64,000 nucleotides of DNA from Gimesia benthica (GCF_009720525.1 NZ_CP043930.1:1647501-1711500); one strand, 5' to 3'. Counted from the first letter of the stretch, positions 1 through 9,547 are shown. Made by a program: numbers and translations. The notes: a model not told the origin generated them from the sequence alone.

Positions 1-8
1 AGAGAGTT

Positions 9-36
9 ATTTTATCGTCGCCTCTCAGCGAGTCAA
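9..36 (-). promoter_or_regulatory. Tandem promoter, proximal copy
   Basis: Minus strand TTGACT (36-31), 16-base spacer, TAAAAT (14-9). It has the best -10 of the three. Its target lies beyond the left edge; an rRNA gene is the most natural candidate given the tRNA-Ile/tRNA-Ala pair upstream, but that gene is not visible here. Confidence 0.55.
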
Positions 37-158
37 CCGTCCGGGAGAAGTTTTTTGAAAAAGTTTTTCAACTCTCTTCGAACCGTTTTTGCCGCAAACT
101 GTTTTGCGACAACCACTTGCGGCCAACAACTTTTGTTAACTTCAAGTGAAGGAGCGGG

Positions 159-187
159 ATCTTAACCTTTTCAAAACTGCCCGTCAA
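159..187 (-). promoter_or_regulatory. Tandem promoter, middle copy
   Basis: Minus strand TTGACG (187-182), 17-base spacer, TAAGAT (164-159). The -35, spacer length and -10 match the copy at 310-338 although the spacer bases differ, as expected if only the promoter hexamers are constrained. Confidence 0.6.
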
Positions 188-309
188 CTCATGGAAACCA
201 AAATTTCCAAAAAGTGTTTCAAATCCCTTCGGACAGTTTTCGCCGCAAATCTCTTTGCGACAACCACTTACGCTTAACAACCTTTGCCAAACCCAAGTGA
301 AGGAGCGGG

Positions 310-338
310 ATCTTAACCATTCCGAAACCGCTCGTCAA
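310..338 (-). promoter_or_regulatory. Tandem promoter, distal copy
   Basis: On the minus strand TTGACG (338-333), a 17-base spacer and TAAGAT (315-310). It lies just downstream of tRNA-Ala and points to the left edge. The arrangement repeats in the next unit with the same spacing. Confidence 0.6.
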
Positions 339-433
339 CTCACGGGAACCAAAATTCCCAGAAAGTGTTTTAGAATTTTTAAGACCCGTTTTTTAAAACC
401 TCACAAGGTAAACGTGGTCCCCTAAAACACAAA

Positions 434-506
<73 letters not shown>

Positions 507-600
507 TCAAAAGACGCCGACAATAGTATTGCCGGCAAATCCCATTGCGGCAAATTAAATTTGCCAGACAAGCGGGATACCTCTTAGAGAGAGAAAAAAA

Positions 601-674
<74 letters not shown>

Positions 675-690
675 CAATAAGAGGACGCGT

Positions 691-719
691 ATTCTGTCTT
701 CTTATGTGTGTGCTGTAAA
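691..719 (-). promoter_or_regulatory. Putative promoter of the tRNA-Ile/tRNA-Ala unit
   Basis: Minus strand TTTACA (719-714), 17-base spacer, CAGAAT (696-691), placing the start just before the tRNA-Ile 5' end at 674. The match is moderate; no better candidate was seen. Confidence 0.4.
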
Positions 720-926
720 GTCACTTTCGGCACTACTTTTACAAAAAATCACTTTTTCTTCACCGTAGTCTGACACACCTATCTCCAGCGAGGTTCAGAG
801 CTTCCCTGCTGTTTTCTTTTTTTCCCGGAATCATCCAACGCCTTCTGCTCCCGGGGCGTAATGTTAGCAGAAGCGTTTAACAGAGAACTTCAACTGCAGA
901 AGCCATCAGAATAGAAAGCTCTGGCC

Positions 927-1298
927 ATGTGCTGCTCGCTGTTTAAAATCAGTTTATCGCTGCTGCTGGCAGCCAGCCTGATGTTTCCCGGCAGCTGGTG
1001 CTGTCAGGCTCTGGAACAGCATAATCTGCAGGCCGCTGTCCCCCCTACACCGGAACCCCTGACCCAGACAGGTCAGGACCAAAAGCCGGCAAGTACCACG
1101 GGCAGCCACCCACACTGTGATGAAACGCTCTTTGCTTCTACGGGTAAATCCCGCCTGTCCGTCAATTCTGCTCCGTTCGTGGGCAGCGAGACCATCGCTG
1201 CCGGCACGCACTCCGCCCAGGAATTGATTCCGGCTGGCCTGGATGCCCCCGTTTCCGCTCAACCTCTGCACCTGATGCATTGTGTCTGGCTCTGCTGA
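927..1298 (+). CDS. Small secreted protein of unknown function
   Basis: 123 residues. The first ~28 are a signal peptide (hydrophobic core LSLLLAASLMF ending near CQA). The rest is Pro/Thr/Ser-rich with a few Cys and His residues (PHCDET, HLMHCVWLC) and no domain I recognise. The ribosome-binding site before 927 is weak. It lies 79 bases upstream of another small exported Cys-containing protein, so the two may form a transcription unit ending at the strong terminator at 1732. An antisense ORF over the same bases is less likely because it lacks an export signal. Confidence 0.5.
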   Translation: MCCSLFKISLSLLLAASLMFPGSWCCQALEQHNLQAAVPPTPEPLTQTGQDQKPASTTGSHPHCDETLFASTGKSRLSVNSAPFVGSETIAAGTHSAQELIPAGLDAPVSAQPLHLMHCVWLC

Positions 1299-1377
1299 TC
1301 ATGGGAGTTCGCTTTCCGGCGACCCACGATTATCTCAACCAACACATATAAGACCATCAACTCAGAGGAGATCCGTC

Positions 1378-1686
1378 ATGTTGACCAAGATCTTTACCGC
1401 TACCGTATTGTCTGTCGGCGTAAGTATGTCTGCCACCGCGAGTACGCAGACCAGCACTCACCTGAAACAGAACTGCAATCCGCATCTGAAATCCTGTCAG
1501 GCTGGCTCGAATTGTTTCCAGACGCATGCCCTGCCCGACTGCTGCAAAACCAATCTGGCCTGTTGTGAGCAGGCCCTGCAACTCCGAACAGCTCAGAATA
1601 CATGGGTGGAAAGCCTAAACGCGACCCGATTACCGGGAAACGGATTTCTCATCGCGCGACCACTGGCCCACGGCCCACCCTGCTGA
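1378..1686 (+). CDS. Small Cys-rich exported protein
   Basis: 102 residues. The ATG at 1378 is preceded by a clear GAGGAG site, so I prefer it to the upstream in-frame start. Residues 1-18 form a signal peptide (TATVLSVGVSMSATAS). The mature part has eight Cys residues in a tight pattern (NCNPHLKSC, NCF, DCCK, ACCE, and a final C) with several His, as in small disulfide-rich or metal-binding periplasmic proteins. The family is not recognised. It is followed by a hairpin and a strong terminator. Confidence 0.65.
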   Translation: MLTKIFTATVLSVGVSMSATASTQTSTHLKQNCNPHLKSCQAGSNCFQTHALPDCCKTNLACCEQALQLRTAQNTWVESLNATRLPGNGFLIARPLAHGPPC

Positions 1687-1702
1687 AGCATTCTACCTCC
1701 TG

Positions 1703-1772
1703 AAAGATAGATCGTCTCTATCTTTGCACCGAAATCCCCTGCAGTTTTAAGCTTCCTGCAGGGGATTTTTTT
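1703..1772 (+). terminator. Hairpin plus Rho-independent terminator
   Basis: A perfect 9-bp hairpin (AAAGATAGA / TCTATCTTT, 1703-1725) is followed by a 13-bp stem (AAATCCCCTGCAG / CTGCAGGGGATTT, 1732-1768) and a T run. This ends the two small secreted genes. Confidence 0.85.
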
Positions 1773-1859
1773 ATGCCCTGCGGTTTGAGATTCCCCCACT
1801 GCTGCGCTACGATAGAACCGACATTTCCCCATGACGCTCCTCCTGAAAGAAGGTCAGCC

Positions 1860-4085
1860 ATGAAACGTTGGTCCGTTTGTCGTGTTCTGCTCCCCTTAAT
1901 CATTCTCTCTGGCAGCAGCCCCCTCTTCTTACAAGCAGAACCGATCCCGCGGGAATTACAACGCTGGCTCACCCCTCAAAACTGGCAGCGCGATACCGAC
2001 GGCCCGATCCTAAAACTGGGACGTCCAGGCACTTTCGACGATACACACATTTTTGCCCCCTGCGTAAGCCTGGAACAGGGAACCTATTCCCTCTGGTACT
2101 GTGGTTCGAGCGGTGCCGTGCAGGATCGAATGTTTGTTCTGGGACGGGCGGACAGCAATGACGGCATTCATTTCAACAAGAACCGGCAGAATCCGGTCTT
2201 TTCCTTCGGCGATGGCGAGCACTCCGTATTAACGCCAACCCTGCTCCGTTCAGCCAACGGCCAGACGCTGCATGAAAACGGGCGACTGCGGATGTGGTTC
2301 TCTGCGACAGACTTCCATGACGAAACCGCCCTGCACCAGTTATACGAAGCGGACAGCCTGAACGGATCGGATTGGAGCGAGGCGGGTTCTGATAATCTCA
2401 AACACGTTTACGCGCCGACCATTCTCAAAACCGGACGGACGTACCAGATGTGGTTTACCGACGTGTCGCAGGATCCCTGGTGCATCCGGCATGCGTCGAG
2501 TCTGGATGGAAGTAAGTGGCGGGTCTCTCCCGATCCGGTACTGGAACTCGATCAGAACTGGGAATCGGGGCGGCTGTTTTATCCGACGGTTCTCAGGCTG
2601 GGCGATGCTTACCTGATGTGGTACGGCAGTTACTGGACGGAGCGGGAGAATACGACCGCACTGGGATTCGCGGTGAGCATCGACGGACTCAACTGGTATA
2701 AGCATCCGCAAAACCCGGTGCTGCGTCCTGATCCTGAGCGTCCCTGGGAATCGCATTACGTCACCAGTCAGTCGGTGATGCAGCTGCCCGATGGCCGCTT
2801 TCGCATCTGGTACGCCAGCCGCAAGCAGCCCCCGTTTCTGAATAAATATTTCGCCATCAACACTGCACACTGGGCAGGTCCCGCGCAAGCAGAAACGAAA
2901 CCGCCGGCCCGTCCAGCGAAGGTCGCGTTCCCCGAATGGCAAGCGGAAAGCCAAGCCGAGCTCAAAGCGATGCTGGGGATTCCGGAACAGAAAGTCGCGC
3001 TGGAAAGCGAAAAGCGGGGTGAGCTGGAACGGGATGGCCTGGTCATCGAAAAATGGGTCTTCACCAGCGAACCAGGGTCAAAAATTCCTGCGGTCGTGTA
3101 TCGCCCCAAACAACTCAAAGCACCTGCGCCGGCGATTGTTTTGACCTACGGTCATGGGGGAAGCAAGAGCCAGTGGCAGTACAATTACGCGGCACAAGCC
3201 TATGCGAAAGCGGGGCTCGTCTGTCTGGCCATGGATCCGATTGGTGAAGAAGAGCGGCACATACAGGGACGACTGGGCACGCGGGCCCACGATCCGAAGT
3301 CTGTGCATGAGCGGGCCTGGAATGCCGGGCGTCCGATCATGGGGAAGCTGGTCTTCGACACGATGCGGGGGATCGATTTCCTGCAGGAACGGAAAGACGT
3401 CGATCCCAGTCGGATCGGCGTCGCGGGGAATTCTCTGGGCGGTGCCGTCGCGAGCTGGATGGCGGCACTGGAACCGCGAATCAAAATGGCAATCGTCTCC
3501 GGCTGGGCATATGACAATGTTACGCTGCGGAGCAAATATTGCACGAAAGTTCCCAATCAGCGGATGCGCGAACGGTTCACCTGGCCTGAGTTTCTGTCAC
3601 TGGCCGCCCCCAACTGTGCCGTTCTGGTGATGAACGGCGATGCTGACTGGATCATCGACTCCGACAACGACGGGACCGCCTGGCGCGGCACGCGGGCTGT
3701 CGTCGAGCAGGCCGGGCGAGTCTATGCCGACCAGGGAGCTGAGGGAAAGGTGAAGGCCTGGTTCGAAGCGGGAGGCGGTCATCGTCCCTATATGGCTCAT
3801 CCGGATGCCCTGCGCTGGATTCAGCAGCAACTGGGAACGCCTGCGCTGACTACGGAGCAGATCAAAACTATGCCAACCGTCAATTCCGGGCGCTGGTGTG
3901 ATGCGCAGCAGATCAAACTGGAGCGATTGTACGGCACCGACCTGCATCAGCGGGGTGCCACTCTGGCGGATTTTGGGCTGACGCTCACCGATCGCAGCCA
4001 GCTGGCGTGCCTCAAACCGGAGGAACGAGGCACACCTGCATTTACGCTGGAAGGCTGGCTGTCACAGATTGAACGTAACGAATAG
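1860..4085 (+). CDS. Secreted five-bladed propeller fused to alpha/beta-hydrolase (esterase)
   Basis: 741 residues from the ATG at 1860 (AAGG site upstream; residues 1-25 form a signal peptide). Residues ~40-345 carry five repeats with the W-Y/F signature of GH32/43/62-like propellers (SLWYCGS, RMWFSATD, QMWFTDVS, LMWYGSYW, RIWYASRK). Residues ~370-700 form an acetyl-xylan-esterase/dienelactone-hydrolase-like domain: nucleophile GNSLGG near 525, acid in NGDADW near 594, His in GGGHRP near 640. The fusion suggests recognition or trimming of a glycan plus removal of an ester substituent outside the cytoplasm. The neighbours are a deacetylase and a sialate esterase, consistent with polysaccharide use. 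The exact substrate is not deducible. Confidence 0.85.
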   Translation: MKRWSVCRVLLPLIILSGSSPLFLQAEPIPRELQRWLTPQNWQRDTDGPILKLGRPGTFDDTHIFAPCVSLEQGTYSLWYCGSSGAVQDRMFVLGRADSNDGIHFNKNRQNPVFSFGDGEHSVLTPTLLRSANGQTLHENGRLRMWFSATDFHDETALHQLYEADSLNGSDWSEAGSDNLKHVYAPTILKTGRTYQMWFTDVSQDPWCIRHASSLDGSKWRVSPDPVLELDQNWESGRLFYPTVLRLGDAYLMWYGSYWTERENTTALGFAVSIDGLNWYKHPQNPVLRPDPERPWESHYVTSQSVMQLPDGRFRIWYASRKQPPFLNKYFAINTAHWAGPAQAETKPPARPAKVAFPEWQAESQAELKAMLGIPEQKVALESEKRGELERDGLVIEKWVFTSEPGSKIPAVVYRPKQLKAPAPAIVLTYGHGGSKSQWQYNYAAQAYAKAGLVCLAMDPIGEEERHIQGRLGTRAHDPKSVHERAWNAGRPIMGKLVFDTMRGIDFLQERKDVDPSRIGVAGNSLGGAVASWMAALEPRIKMAIVSGWAYDNVTLRSKYCTKVPNQRMRERFTWPEFLSLAAPNCAVLVMNGDADWIIDSDNDGTAWRGTRAVVEQAGRVYADQGAEGKVKAWFEAGGGHRPYMAHPDALRWIQQQLGTPALTTEQIKTMPTVNSGRWCDAQQIKLERLYGTDLHQRGATLADFGLTLTDRSQLACLKPEERGTPAFTLEGWLSQIERNE

Positions 4086-4100
4086 CTGTGATTACGGCGG

Positions 4101-5045
4101 CTATTCGGCCTGAGCGAGTTTCTGCTTAGCCATCTCGTGGAACTCTTTCCAGGTGATGACTTCGATGCCCAGATCCTTGACCTCTTTGATGACCGCGGGG
4201 TCGGTAAACACGCGGCGGTCACCATCGCGGCGGGAGGAACTGTGGGTGATGTTCTGCAGTTCCTGGTTGTTAAATCCACAGTGAATGATGATCTGCGTGA
4301 CTCCCGGCTTGAGTTCGCGAATCTTTTCGAGGTAGGCCTGTTTCCGCTTTTCGTAGTCGGGTTCGCCATAAAACTGAACCAGTTCATCGAGCACGGGGAG
4401 CCCGTTCTTTTCCAGGACTTCCTTGAGCTGTTTGCCCTTCTCTGCGATCACGCCGTACTTTTTCGGATCGAGATTGTTCACAAACAGGACCGGCAGCTGA
4501 TATTCGATGCCCAGGTTGACGTACATTTCCAAGAGGTCAGGCCGACTGACGACTGCTCCCATGTGGGTATCCAGATGTGAGAGAGGGACGCCGAATTTGC
4601 GGGCCCGTTCGATCTGTGCCCGCAGTTCCTTCTCGGCATCTTTGACGTTCACATGCTGCATCACCTGTCCGACGTTGTCCCAGAGATAATTCTCTTCATC
4701 GAGCAGACTCGGTACCTGATCCCGCGAGGCGACCGGTCCCCAGCGGTAGTTTTTCCACTCGGAATTCAGCGTCAGGTGGATGCCGAAATCCTGTTCGGGG
4801 TTCTGTTTCGCGTAGGCAGCGAATTCTTTGAACCAGGGACAGGGTACCATTATGCTGGCCGAGGAGACGATGCCTTTCTGCATGCCTTCAATGGTGGCGA
4901 GGTTCACCGAGTGTGACATGCCGGCGTCATCGGCGTGAATGATAACGTAGCGTTTCTCGGAGGGCTTCTTGTTTTCCGCCTGAACCAGGGGGAGAAAACT
5001 ACAACTCAAGACCAGGAACCACAGCAGGGTCATTTTCCGTTTCAT
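4101..5045 (-). CDS. Secreted ChbG/HpnK (YdjC)-family carbohydrate deacetylase
   Basis: 314 residues with a signal peptide (residues 1-23, LLWFLVLSCSFLPLVQA). The family's metal site is visible: HADDAGMSHSVN near 36-47 (Asp-Asp) and HLDTHMG around 157, with HLTLNSEW between them. The family removes acetyl groups from N-acetylated oligosaccharides such as chitobiose; most members are cytoplasmic, so export is a planctomycete trait here. It is convergent with the propeller-esterase (15 bases apart) and divergent from the sialate esterase at 5200. Confidence 0.85.
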   Translation of the reverse strand: MKRKMTLLWFLVLSCSFLPLVQAENKKPSEKRYVIIHADDAGMSHSVNLATIEGMQKGIVSSASIMVPCPWFKEFAAYAKQNPEQDFGIHLTLNSEWKNYRWGPVASRDQVPSLLDEENYLWDNVGQVMQHVNVKDAEKELRAQIERARKFGVPLSHLDTHMGAVVSRPDLLEMYVNLGIEYQLPVLFVNNLDPKKYGVIAEKGKQLKEVLEKNGLPVLDELVQFYGEPDYEKRKQAYLEKIRELKPGVTQIIIHCGFNNQELQNITHSSSRRDGDRRVFTDPAVIKEVKDLGIEVITWKEFHEMAKQKLAQAE

Positions 5046-5199
5046 GAATCACCATACCAGTTTAGAAGAAATGAATTGAGAGATTTGCTGTCACGATTTG
5101 AATGGAATCGCTTGAAAATGCAGTCTATTCAGTTCAAGCTATAGAAGCAAACTGTTTGTTATGACTTCTCCAGTTTACTCATCCTGCAAGGAACCACAG

Positions 5200-6777
5200 A
5201 TGAATTGTACTTCCGCGAAACGACTTGCAGCTACAGTGCTTGCACTCAGCTGTCTGTATCTGATGAATCTCAACGAGGCGCAGGCCAAAATCAAACTGCC
5301 TGCCATTATTGGCGACCATATGGTCCTGCAGCAGGGTCAGAAGAACCCGCTCTGGGGCTGGGATGAACCCGGCACGAAAGTGACTGTTACCATTGATGGC
5401 CAGTCTCACACCGCTACCGCCGATGACAAAGGGAAATGGCAGGTGAACCTGGAACCACTGAAAGTCGGTGGTCCTTACGAAATCACCATCAAGGGAAGCG
5501 ACAGCGTTACCCTCAAAGACGTACTCGCCGGCGAAGTCTGGATCTGCTCCGGTCAGTCAAACATGGCCTGGTCTGTCTCAGCCGCGAATGACGCCGACCT
5601 GGAAATCATGACCGCCAACTATCCCAAAATCCGATTGATATCGGTTCCGCAGGTGGGAACACAGGAAGCCCAGGATGACTTTAACGGCAAGTGGGAAGCC
5701 TGCTCGCCCGCAACCGTACCGAATTTCTCTGCCGTCGGTTACTTCTTTGGTCGCCAGCTGTACCAGACTCTAAATGTCCCCATCGGGCTGATTGACAATG
5801 CCTGGGGTGGTTCTTCCGCCGAAGCGTGGGTCAACCGGAAGCGTCTCGAAGACGAACCTGCATTCAAAGCGATGCTGGAAAAATGGAAAAAAACGGAAGA
5901 GACCTACAATCACGACCAGGCTGTTGCCGCTTACAACAAACGGCTCGACCAGTGGAAAGCCGCTGCGAAGAACGCCAAAGCTGCCGGCAAGAATCCTCCC
6001 AACCGTCCCCGTGCTCCGCGGAACCCGCTGACCGGCAACCATCGTCCGGCCAACATTTACAACGGCGTACTGCATCCGACCATCGGTTACGGTATCAAGG
6101 GTGTGATCTGGTACCAGGGAGAATCGAATGCGAGCCGGGCTTACCAGTATCGTAAGCTGTTCCCCTTCATGATTCAGAACTGGCGTGATGAGTGGAAACA
6201 GGGCGATTTCCCCTTCTACTGGGTTCAGCTGGCTGACTTCCGTGCCGAAAAACCGGAACCGGCCGAGAGTGACTGGGCCGAACTGCGTGAAGCCCAGACC
6301 ATGACCATGAGCAAACTGCCGAACACCGGTGAAGCTGTGATTCTGAACCTGGGTGAAGCATCCGACATTCATCCCAAGAACAAACAGGATGTGGCCAAAC
6401 GCCTGGCCCGCTGGGCGCTGGCCAAAGATTACGGCGTTGATATCGTCCACCAGAGTCCGCAGTACAAATCGATGGAAGTCAAAGGCAACAAAGCCATCCT
6501 GACCTTCGATCATGTGGGCGGCGGACTGGATACATTCGACGTCACCACTCCCATCGGCTTCACCATCGCCGGTGAAGACAAGACGTTTGTCAAAGCCAAC
6601 GCCAAAATCGTGGGCAAAGACAAAATCGAAGTCTGGAGCGATGCGGTCGCCAAACCTGCTTCTGTCCGTTACGCCTGGGCCGATAACCCGGTCTGCAACG
6701 TACAGAACAAGGAAGGCCTGCCGCTGACCCCCTTCCGCACCGACGACTGGCAGGGTGTGACAGCCGGTAACGAGTAA
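5200..6777 (+). CDS. Sialate O-acetylesterase (SGNH hydrolase), secreted
   Basis: 525 residues from the ATG at 5200, chosen because AAGGA lies seven bases upstream and a signal peptide follows directly ([21 protein letters not shown]). An N-terminal beta-sandwich ([17 protein letters not shown]) precedes the SGNH domain: Ser in [11 protein letters not shown] near 117, WYQGESN near 305, and the SDIH catalytic Asp-His near 388. It removes O-acetyl groups from sialic acids or related acetylated sugars outside the cytoplasm. It is a single gene with its own terminator downstream. Confidence 0.93.
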   Translation: MNCTSAKRLAATVLALSCLYLMNLNEAQAKIKLPAIIGDHMVLQQGQKNPLWGWDEPGTKVTVTIDGQSHTATADDKGKWQVNLEPLKVGGPYEITIKGSDSVTLKDVLAGEVWICSGQSNMAWSVSAANDADLEIMTANYPKIRLISVPQVGTQEAQDDFNGKWEACSPATVPNFSAVGYFFGRQLYQTLNVPIGLIDNAWGGSSAEAWVNRKRLEDEPAFKAMLEKWKKTEETYNHDQAVAAYNKRLDQWKAAAKNAKAAGKNPPNRPRAPRNPLTGNHRPANIYNGVLHPTIGYGIKGVIWYQGESNASRAYQYRKLFPFMIQNWRDEWKQGDFPFYWVQLADFRAEKPEPAESDWAELREAQTMTMSKLPNTGEAVILNLGEASDIHPKNKQDVAKRLARWALAKDYGVDIVHQSPQYKSMEVKGNKAILTFDHVGGGLDTFDVTTPIGFTIAGEDKTFVKANAKIVGKDKIEVWSDAVAKPASVRYAWADNPVCNVQNKEGLPLTPFRTDDWQGVTAGNE

Positions 6778-6804
6778 TTCACTCAACTCTGTTTGAGACA
6801 GACG

Positions 6805-6838
6805 AAACGCCTCGGGATATTCTCCCGGGGCGTTTTTT
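6805..6838 (+). terminator. Rho-independent terminator
   Basis: Stem AACGCCTCGGGA / TCCCGGGGCGTT with a T7 tail, 28 bases after the sialate esterase stop codon. Confidence 0.85.
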
Positions 6839-6928
6839 TGTGGAATCATGCATCAATCCGGGGTTGTTTAAAACAATCGGGAACTCGACAATCTTGAAAG
6901 TTCCCAGATCTCAGAAACGGTTCCAGTT

Positions 6929-7369
6929 ATGCCCGAAGAACGAACAGATCAATACGTGGCCGTCGTGGTCAGAATTCCAGAAGACTACTTCTCAGATGAG
7001 GATGAGATCTGCCTGGAGGCAGCGACGTACGTTTGCACGTTGCTGGAAGAACACCTGATCCAGGACGGACATACTGTACCGGAATCGTATCAAGGGGGAT
7101 GTTCTGAGGATTGGGGCGTTTACTTCGAAACCGTGCTGGCTGATGAAAAAATCGAATACGGCATCATGTTCTTTCCGGAAGAAAAGGGAGCCGAACAGCG
7201 TTCGATCATGGTCCGCTACCTGCCCTGGCAGGGATTCTGGAAAAGTCTGTTCTTCAAACAACCTGACCTTGCGGCCGCGCATCCGCTGCATGAGTCAATG
7301 GAGCGATTCGGGAAGCAGTTCGAGTCATACCGAATGCTGACGCAATCCCAGCTTGACCAGGAATACTAG
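6929..7369 (+). CDS. Hypothetical cytoplasmic protein
   Basis: 146 residues, acidic, without a signal peptide or membrane segment. The composition is normal for a folded protein (a beta-rich start VAVVVRIPEDYF, then GVYFETVLADEKIEYGIMFFPEE). No family recognised. The ATG at 6929 has only a weak ribosome site. It is a single-gene unit between a terminator and a long gene-free stretch. Confidence 0.65.
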   Translation: MPEERTDQYVAVVVRIPEDYFSDEDEICLEAATYVCTLLEEHLIQDGHTVPESYQGGCSEDWGVYFETVLADEKIEYGIMFFPEEKGAEQRSIMVRYLPWQGFWKSLFFKQPDLAAAHPLHESMERFGKQFESYRMLTQSQLDQEY

Positions 7370-8300
7370 AGAGTGTTGCTTAATTCGAACGGCCCTATTT
7401 CCAACGCCTAATCCAGGCGAACGCCCTGTGGCTTATTCACCTTTACTGCTGTCAATGATTCAAAACATGATCAACAATTTATTCTTACCGAGGTGATGAC
7501 AACGTTCTCTGAATTTCGCTCGGAATGATAAGTTAACGTTGCCAAACTCACCGAGTCCCCTGCCCGCTTCTTCTTTCTCTGCGCGTGATCTGCTCGACGT
7601 TCACTGCTGCCTGATATTCAGCTCGCCCGGGCTGTGCCGACGGGTATTATTCCCGGTTTGTATCGCCAGGCAGCGTTTCTTGCTTCGGATGGCTTATACC
7701 AAAATCGTTTTAACCGGAGCTGACATCATGCGTCAGCTTTCGTTTCACCGTTGATGATGTTGGGGATTGTGTGGATCGGCACGGGGAGGTCAAGAGAAAA
7801 TGGAAGTTGAAATCGAGTTGAGTCATTCTGAATCTGCAGTGAGTTGCCTGCGAAATGCTCTGAAAGTGCTCCGAAATGATTTGAAATCTTACGAGACAAT
7901 GCGAAGTGGTGCCGTGTGTTCCGGTGAAAACAGTCGGAAATCGACCAGGATTCAGGTGCTGCTGCGTCACTTGTTCGTGAAATTCCAGTGCACGCATCAC
8001 CCGCCTCGCGCGCGAAGCACAATTGCACAACGATACGATTCGGAAACAGCGGATCAAGGTCAAACTGTTCAGCGAAATCGCCCGAAAGGGTGCGCGAAGA
8101 TCAGGTGGATATGGGAAGCAGTGAACTGGAGGGGATGCCTGACTCGTCGGTTTCCCACTCGAGGAGCGCAGTACGAATGCCGTATGAAGAATTCGTGTCA
8201 AATCGCTTTCACCGGGGCCAGGGTATGCGAAAACATGAATCAATTACCGCCAGGCGGGCAGAAACATGGGTTTGCCCCTACAACGGAGGGTTGAAACTTG
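7370..8300. other. Gene-free stretch of about 930 bases
   Basis: Only short overlapping ORFs occur on both strands, without ribosome sites or recognisable protein character. Near its right end (8256-8277) is an imperfect hairpin, GGGCA...TGCCC, in a context (GTAGGGGCAAACCCATGTTTCTGCCCGC-like when read on the minus strand) that resembles short dispersed palindromes. No RNA gene recognised. Confidence 0.5.
8256..8277. repeat. Short imperfect palindrome
   Basis: GGGCAGAAACATGGGTTTGCCC folds with a 5-bp GC stem plus internal pairs. It sits 23 bases beyond the corA stop codon and may be a weak terminator for corA or a dispersed intergenic palindrome. Confidence 0.4.
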
Positions 8301-9443
8301 TCACAACCACTTTTTCTTTTTGAAATAAATCAACAGCGCGACGGGGATGGTCACGAAGAAGACCCACAACGTGGGGTAGGCCCATTTCCATTTCAGCTCG
8401 GGCATGTATTCAAAGTTCATGCCGTAGATGCCGGCGATGAAAGTCAGCGGGATGAAAATCGAGGCAAAGACAGTCAGGATTTTCATCACTTCGTTCATTT
8501 TGTTACTGATACTGGAAACGTAAATATCCAGCAGCCCGGCGAGCATGTCGCGGTAGGAGTCGACCGATTCGTTGATGCGGAGCACGTGATCGTAGACATC
8601 GCGGAAATAGATGTCGACCTTCTCGCTGAACAGGACATGGTCCGAGCGGAGAATCGCGGCGACCAGTTCGCGCTGCGGCGAGGTCGCCCGGCGGATGTCA
8701 ATCAGTTCCCGCTTGAGATGCTGGATCGACGTCAGTGTGCAGGAATCAGGATCGTCGAGCAGTTCCTCTTCGATGGCATCGATCCGTTCGTCCATGGTAT
8801 CGAGCAGGACGAAGTTCTGGTCGACGATGGAATCGATGATGGCGTAGGTGAGATAGTCGGTCCCAAGGGACCGGATTTTCCCGGTCTGGTTGCGGATACG
8901 CTGAATCAGGGGAAGAAAGAGTTCGTCTTTCTGTTCCTTGAAAGTGAAGACGAAGTCATTCAGGACCAGGATGCTGATCTGTTCGTAGTTGACTTCGAAC
9001 TTATCGGGGGCAACGGACTCGTTAGCGACGGACTCATCTGCAACGGTCAGCCCTTTGAGGACGATGTAGAGATAGTCGTCGTATTCCTCGAACTTGGGAC
9101 GTTGGTGCGTGTTGAGGATGTCTTCCAGAACCAGCGGATGAATGTCGAAGTGCCTGCCGATGAGTTCGGTGACTTCTACATTCTTAAGACCTTCCAGGAG
9201 GACCCAGGTGATCGATTTTTTGTCCCGGAACTTAAGCAGATCCTCGACGGTTTCGACCACCGGTTCTTCCAGATCGCCGGGGGAATAGTCGACGACCGAG
9301 ATCCGGGTGTCTTCTTCATCAAAGTCTCCCACATGGACCAGCGATCCCGGGGGCATCCCCGCTTTTTTGGAGATTCCACTATAAGATTCCAGCATAACAC
9401 GTTCCCGTTGTACGCGGACCTTTTGTCCGGATTCCATAACCAT
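8301..9443 (-). CDS. corA: CorA-type magnesium/cobalt transporter
   Basis: 380 residues. The cytoplasmic N-terminal domain is followed by the long stalk helix and two C-terminal membrane segments. The first ends in the family signature GMN (YGMNFEYMPEL, near 343) and the second is TLWVFFVTIPVALLIYF, followed by a Lys-rich tail. CorA pentamers carry Mg2+ (and Co2+/Ni2+) through the inner membrane. The length is somewhat above the E. coli protein, as usual for the wider CorA group. It is a single gene. The start could also be the Met two codons on. Confidence 0.95.
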   Translation of the reverse strand: MVMESGQKVRVQRERVMLESYSGISKKAGMPPGSLVHVGDFDEEDTRISVVDYSPGDLEEPVVETVEDLLKFRDKKSITWVLLEGLKNVEVTELIGRHFDIHPLVLEDILNTHQRPKFEEYDDYLYIVLKGLTVADESVANESVAPDKFEVNYEQISILVLNDFVFTFKEQKDELFLPLIQRIRNQTGKIRSLGTDYLTYAIIDSIVDQNFVLLDTMDERIDAIEEELLDDPDSCTLTSIQHLKRELIDIRRATSPQRELVAAILRSDHVLFSEKVDIYFRDVYDHVLRINESVDSYRDMLAGLLDIYVSSISNKMNEVMKILTVFASIFIPLTFIAGIYGMNFEYMPELKWKWAYPTLWVFFVTIPVALLIYFKKKKWL

Positions 9444-9547
9444 TTGAAATGCACTTTATTTCTCGGGGACAGGATTGATTTCGTTCCCCTGGATTTTAAA
9501 GGATTCCGACTTTGATCGCGAGATTAAACCCTGATTTGCAACGCACA

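Larger units (their letters stand above)
1..368. repeat. 151-bp imperfect tandem repeat array (3 units, first cut by window edge)
   Basis: The unit recurs with an exact 151-base step, measured on the -35-like hexamers at 31-36, 182-187 and 333-338. The 20-mer starting at 148 (gaaggagcgggatcttaacc) is identical to the one starting at 299. Each complete unit also keeps a small hairpin, CGCAAA-loop-TTTGCG on the minus strand, whose stem is conserved while the four loop bases differ (ACAG versus GAGA), which suggests selection on structure. No convincing protein is encoded; the small minus-strand ORF over this region is a by-product. Read as a promoter duplication array (see the three promoter entries). 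Confidence 0.85.

Noticed and set aside
68-280. 70-codon minus-strand ORF in the 151-bp repeats
   Set aside because: It spans repeat units and promoter boxes and has no start signal; the repeat is better explained as a promoter array.
5770-6849. 359-codon minus-strand ORF opposite the sialate esterase
   Set aside because: Antisense shadow: the plus frame has a signal peptide, the SGNH motifs and a ribosome site; the minus frame has none.
8298-9515. 405-codon plus-strand ORF opposite corA
   Set aside because: The minus frame is plainly CorA with GMN; the plus ORF is rich in D/V/F as expected from reversed codon bias.
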